NCBI RefSeq assembly: GCF_002258215.1
Contig: NZ_NEFY01000002.1
Span: 186,001 to 250,000, forward strand
Direction: 5' to 3'
From: Marinobacter vinifirmus
Lineage (GTDB): Bacteria > Pseudomonadota > Gammaproteobacteria > Pseudomonadales > Oleiphilaceae
DNA: 64,000 bases
Shown here in pieces: positions 61,610-64,000 of the stretch. The position numbers were made by a program, and so were the translations under genes. Position 1 is the first letter of the stretch, and the number at the start of each line of letters is the position of its first letter. A model generated the notes under the pieces. That model was not told the origin of the DNA and made no database searches. It saw only the letters and a list, made by a program, of their open reading frames with translations.

Positions 61610-62558
61610 GGCAGATACTCTTGGTGGGTTGAAACTCAAAGGGATGGTGCGCGCGCCAGTGCCGGGCGATGTCGACCCGGCGGCACACCCACACCCGGTC
61701 GTGTTGTTCGAGGTAATCCAGAAATCGCTGCAAGGCGCGGAATTTTCCCGGCCGCCCGATTAACCGGCAATGCAGCCCCACCGACAGCATTTTCGGTGTT
61801 TCCAGCCCTTCGGCGTACAGCACATCGAAACTGTCTTTTAAATACTGGAAGAACTGCTCGCCGGTATTGAAGCCCTGGGGCGAGGCAAAGCGCATATCAT
61901 TGGCTTCAAGGGTGTAGGGAACCACCAGGTGAGGCTGCTGTGTGCCGGCAGAGTCGATCACCTGTGTCCAGAAAGGCAGGTCATCGCCGTAATAATCGCT
62001 GTCGTACAGGAAACCGCCCGCCTCGACCACCAGCCGCCGGGTATTGGGGCTGTCACGGCCGGTATACCAGCCTGACGGGCGCTCGCCGGTGAGTGCCTGA
62101 TGCTGCTCTATGGCCAGTTGCATATAGCACCGCTCTTCGGACTCACTCATCTCCTGATAGTGAATCCAGCGCATGCCATGGCAGGCGATTTCGTGGCCGT
62201 CTTCAATAAACGCTCTGACCACTTCCGGATTTCGGGCCATGGCCATGGTCACACCGAATACGGTCAGCGGCAGCCCGCGGCGCCGAAACTCCCGCAATAC
62301 CCGCCAGACACCGGCCCGGGAGCCGTACTCATAGAGCGATTCCATGCTCAGGTGCCGGTCACGATAGGGAGCGGCGCCGATGATATCGGACAGAAAGGTT
62401 TCCGAGTGCTCGTCGCCGTGCAGCACGCAGTTCTCACCGCCTTCTTCGTAATTCAACACAAACTGCACCGCGATACGGGCGTTACCGGGCCACTGCGCGT
62501 GGGGCGGATGTTCACCGTAACCGCGCATATCCCTTGGGTAGGTTTTACCTTCATTCAT
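61602..62558 (-). CDS. puuE: Allantoinase PuuE (polysaccharide-deacetylase fold)
   Basis: 318 residues. The family marker is the N-terminal F-V-L-N-Y-E-E-G-G-E-N (residues ~33-43), with S-L-Y-E-Y-G-S-R-A-G-V-W-R, E-I-A-C-H-G-M-R-W-I-H-Y (metal site) and G-W-Y-T-G-R. This NodB-fold enzyme opens allantoin to allantoate without the amidohydrolase fold of AllB. It is the first enzyme gene after the TetR regulator, overlapping it by 4 bases. Confidence 0.95.
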   Translation of the reverse strand: MNEGKTYPRDMRGYGEHPPHAQWPGNARIAVQFVLNYEEGGENCVLHGDEHSETFLSDIIGAAPYRDRHLSMESLYEYGSRAGVWRVLREFRRRGLPLTVFGVTMAMARNPEVVRAFIEDGHEIACHGMRWIHYQEMSESEERCYMQLAIEQHQALTGERPSGWYTGRDSPNTRRLVVEAGGFLYDSDYYGDDLPFWTQVIDSAGTQQPHLVVPYTLEANDMRFASPQGFNTGEQFFQYLKDSFDVLYAEGLETPKMLSVGLHCRLIGRPGKFRALQRFLDYLEQHDRVWVCRRVDIARHWRAHHPFEFQPTKSICHD

Positions 62559-63226
62559 CCAGGTCGCTCCAGGCCACAGCCTCTGAGAATAACGTCAACA
62601 AGAAAATCCGCGGCATGCTCGAAGTCCCTTGGCTCGTACTCTGCCTTGTTTTCCACCATCAGGATTTGCACCTGAAAATCGGCATAATGCTGGGTCGACG
62701 ACCAGATCAGGAAAATCAGCTGTACCGGATCCACCGGCGCCATCCTGCCCTCATCAATCCAGTGCTGGATTACCGACGCCCTGCCCCGCACCCACTCGCG
62801 CATGTTGGTGCGCAGGTGGTCGAGCAAGAAGGGCGCGCCCTGAATGATTTCCATGGCAAACAATCGTGACGCTAGCGGGTATTGCTGCGACATGTTCACC
62901 TTGGTGCGAATAAAGGTTTCCAGTGCAGTAGCCGGATCGTCGTCCGGTTTTATTTCCGAGAATACTTTGTTCCAGCGCAGCAGAATGTCGTCGAACATGG
63001 CGCTGTACATGCGTTTTTTGTTGCTGAAGTAATAAAGCACGTTGGACTTCGGCAAGCCGGCCCGTTCAGCAATATTCTGGATGGTGGTGCCCTTGTAGCC
63101 GTGCAGGGCAAACTCCTGCTCGGCCGCCTGCAGAATGGCTTCCCGGTTCCGCTCCCGGATCCGGCCAGGCCGGTAGCTCCGGCCCGCTTCAGATGTGTTC
63201 TGCTGCACTGACAGTGATCTGGTCAT
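62555..63226 (-). CDS. TetR-family regulator (RutR-like C-terminal domain)
   Basis: 223 residues. Helix-turn-helix residues ~25-70 (A-I-L-Q-A-A-E-Q-E-F-A-L-H-G-Y-K-G-T-T and I-A-E-R-A-G-L-P-K-S-N-V-L-Y-Y-F). The C-terminal domain with L-I-W-S-S-T-Q-H-Y-A-D-F resembles RutR, which senses pyrimidine or purine bases. It is the first gene of the ureide operon and probably represses it; no operator could be assigned. Confidence 0.9.
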   Translation of the reverse strand: MTRSLSVQQNTSEAGRSYRPGRIRERNREAILQAAEQEFALHGYKGTTIQNIAERAGLPKSNVLYYFSNKKRMYSAMFDDILLRWNKVFSEIKPDDDPATALETFIRTKVNMSQQYPLASRLFAMEIIQGAPFLLDHLRTNMREWVRGRASVIQHWIDEGRMAPVDPVQLIFLIWSSTQHYADFQVQILMVENKAEYEPRDFEHAADFLVDVILRGCGLERPG

Positions 63227-63251
63227 GGTTCACTCACTTGTTGTCCGGTGA

Positions 63252-63290
63252 TTCAGGAGTCCACCCTTTCCATTCCGATGGACTCCTGAA
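63252..63290. terminator. Long inverted repeat between the channel gene and the TetR gene
   Basis: Arms TTCAGGAGTCCA (63252-63263) and TGGACTCCTGAA (63279-63290) form a perfect 12-bp stem with a 15-base loop, five bases past the stop of the outer-membrane channel. No T-run follows. It is probably a transcript-end structure; an operator role is possible because it lies 26 bases upstream of the TetR start. Confidence 0.55.
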
Positions 63291-63295
63291 ATGGA

Positions 63296-64000
63296 TCAAA
63301 AGTGGAATTTCACCAGTGCGCTGACTGAACTCTGGGTGTCTACCAGCGTCTCGTTCAGGCCAAACTTGTTGTTCCAGTACTGGTACTCAATACCGGCGTA
63401 GAGCACGCCCGGGTTGCCCATGAAGTTACCCACGTCCAGCTTGATCTGGGGCGTGAACTGGAACTCGGACTCGTGATCACTGGCCGAGGTGGACCAGTCG
63501 ATGTAACCATCCACCAGGAATTTCGCCGCACCCACATCAAACGGCAGGCCCCAGGTGACCGTCATCTGCCAGTCATCACTGATCTCGCTGTTATCAACGT
63601 AGTAGAAAGATGTAGTGAAGTAACGGAACGCAGGCACGTCCCACGCCAGGCCGAAACCGTACATGTAGTTGTTTGCCTCGGTACCGCCGCCAAATTCATA
63701 CTGCCCGGCCAGGGTGATGTCTTTCACCGGCCCGAACGACAAGTCCTGGCCTGTCAGCCAGCTGCCGCTGATATTGGGCGCGAATTCGCCGTAAACGTTG
63801 TCGGTACCTTCAAGGTCTCCCTGAGGCTGGTCCCGGTCGATAAAGAAGAAGGTGCCGCCCCAGTTGTGAGCGGTCACGTTCTCGAACGTAAAGTAGGTCG
63901 CCTCGTATTCCATTCCCCCGTTACCACCGGCGTCGAACTGAACGCCCTGGTAATCGGCACTGTGCAGGATGGAGATACTGGAGCCACCGAAGAACTTCTC
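63296..64000 (-). CDS. Tsx-like nucleoside-specific outer-membrane channel (5' end outside window)
   Basis: The frame is open to the right edge; 234 C-terminal residues are seen. The first visible start-like Met (63913) is internal, as in-frame residues continue to position 64000. Features: F-T-F-E-N-V-T-A-H-N-W-G-G-T-F-F-F-I-D, D-Y-Q-G-V-Q-F, W-D-V-P-A-F-R-Y-F, many amphipathic strands, and the terminal A-L-V-K-F-H-F with an aromatic last residue for outer-membrane assembly. This fits the Tsx/OmpK nucleoside-channel family. Position upstream of a purine-breakdown operon supports uptake of nucleosides or bases. Confidence 0.88.
   Translation of the reverse strand, partial: EKFFGGSSISILHSADYQGVQFDAGGNGGMEYEATYFTFENVTAHNWGGTFFFIDRDQPQGDLEGTDNVYGEFAPNISGSWLTGQDLSFGPVKDITLAGQYEFGGGTEANNYMYGFGLAWDVPAFRYFTTSFYYVDNSEISDDWQMTVTWGLPFDVGAAKFLVDGYIDWSTSASDHESEFQFTPQIKLDVGNFMGNPGVLYAGIEYQYWNNKFGLNETLVDTQSSVSALVKFHF

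Overview
The window looks like chromosome of a marine gammaproteobacterium of the Marinobacter type. This is an inference from overall gene content: an exosortase-A (PEP-CTERM) exopolysaccharide locus, a methylcitrate cycle of the AcnD/PrpF type, opgGH glucan genes and a ureide pathway, at roughly 55-60% G+C by eye. No insertion sequence, CRISPR array, rRNA or phage gene was seen. There is one tRNA (Val, GAC).

Positions 1-37,550 hold a large XrtA/PEP-CTERM exopolysaccharide locus in three blocks. The left block (+ strand) has the end of a TPR lipoprotein (PrsT), a PEP-CTERM substrate protein, the exosortase with a fused EpsI domain, a kinase-fold protein, a large RIFT-barrel lyase-like protein, an acyltransferase, a secreted beta-helix protein and two GT2 glycosyltransferases. 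The middle block (- strand, 13.07-34.33 kb) is an almost gap-free operon: flippase, GT4 enzymes, an asparagine-synthetase-like amidotransferase, an O-antigen-ligase-like protein, a GT2, two GNAT/FemAB enzymes, a carbamoyltransferase, a deacetylase, an outer-membrane barrel, a CpsD-like ATPase, a GumC-like chain-length protein, a Wza-like export lipoprotein and the priming sugar transferase. The right block (+ strand) has the XrtA-associated deacetylase, an ATPase and a second PEP-CTERM protein. A deep A+T-rich valley (about 8.5-13.1 kb) marks the probably exchanged, strain-specific part.

The regulation of this locus is the most notable thing in the window. Both PEP-CTERM genes have a well-spaced sigma-54 (-24/-12) promoter. 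The first also has a cyclic-di-GMP-I (GEMM) riboswitch between promoter and start codon. The operon for the priming transferase has a weaker sigma-54 candidate. All three regions carry copies of a TGT-N11-ACA dyad with a common TTTACA half, a candidate binding site for an NtrC-type activator such as PrsR, which is not encoded here.

Positions 37.6-44.4 kb hold a propionate (2-methylcitrate) operon, gntR-prpB-prpC-acnD-prpF, with palindromic operators in its promoter and a strong palindromic repeat between prpB and prpC. Positions 44.4-50.8 kb hold osmoregulated periplasmic glucan genes (opgG, a small protein, opgH), a POTRA-less outer-membrane barrel and galU, which makes UDP-glucose.

Positions 50.8-57.9 kb hold an uncharacterised cluster around a probable small-molecule or lipid pathway: an Xre regulator, a RibD-type reductase, an LPG-synthase-type membrane protein, a glycosyltransferase-methyltransferase fusion, a QueD/PTPS-like protein lacking key residues, a BchC-like dehydrogenase, a CDP-alcohol phosphatidyltransferase and a YceI lipid-binding protein. 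After a DMT permease and tRNA-Val, positions 59.1-64.0 kb hold a ureide (purine breakdown) operon: a TetR regulator, allantoinase puuE, allantoicase, ureidoglycolate lyase and an IPNS-like oxygenase. A Tsx-like nucleoside channel runs off the right edge.
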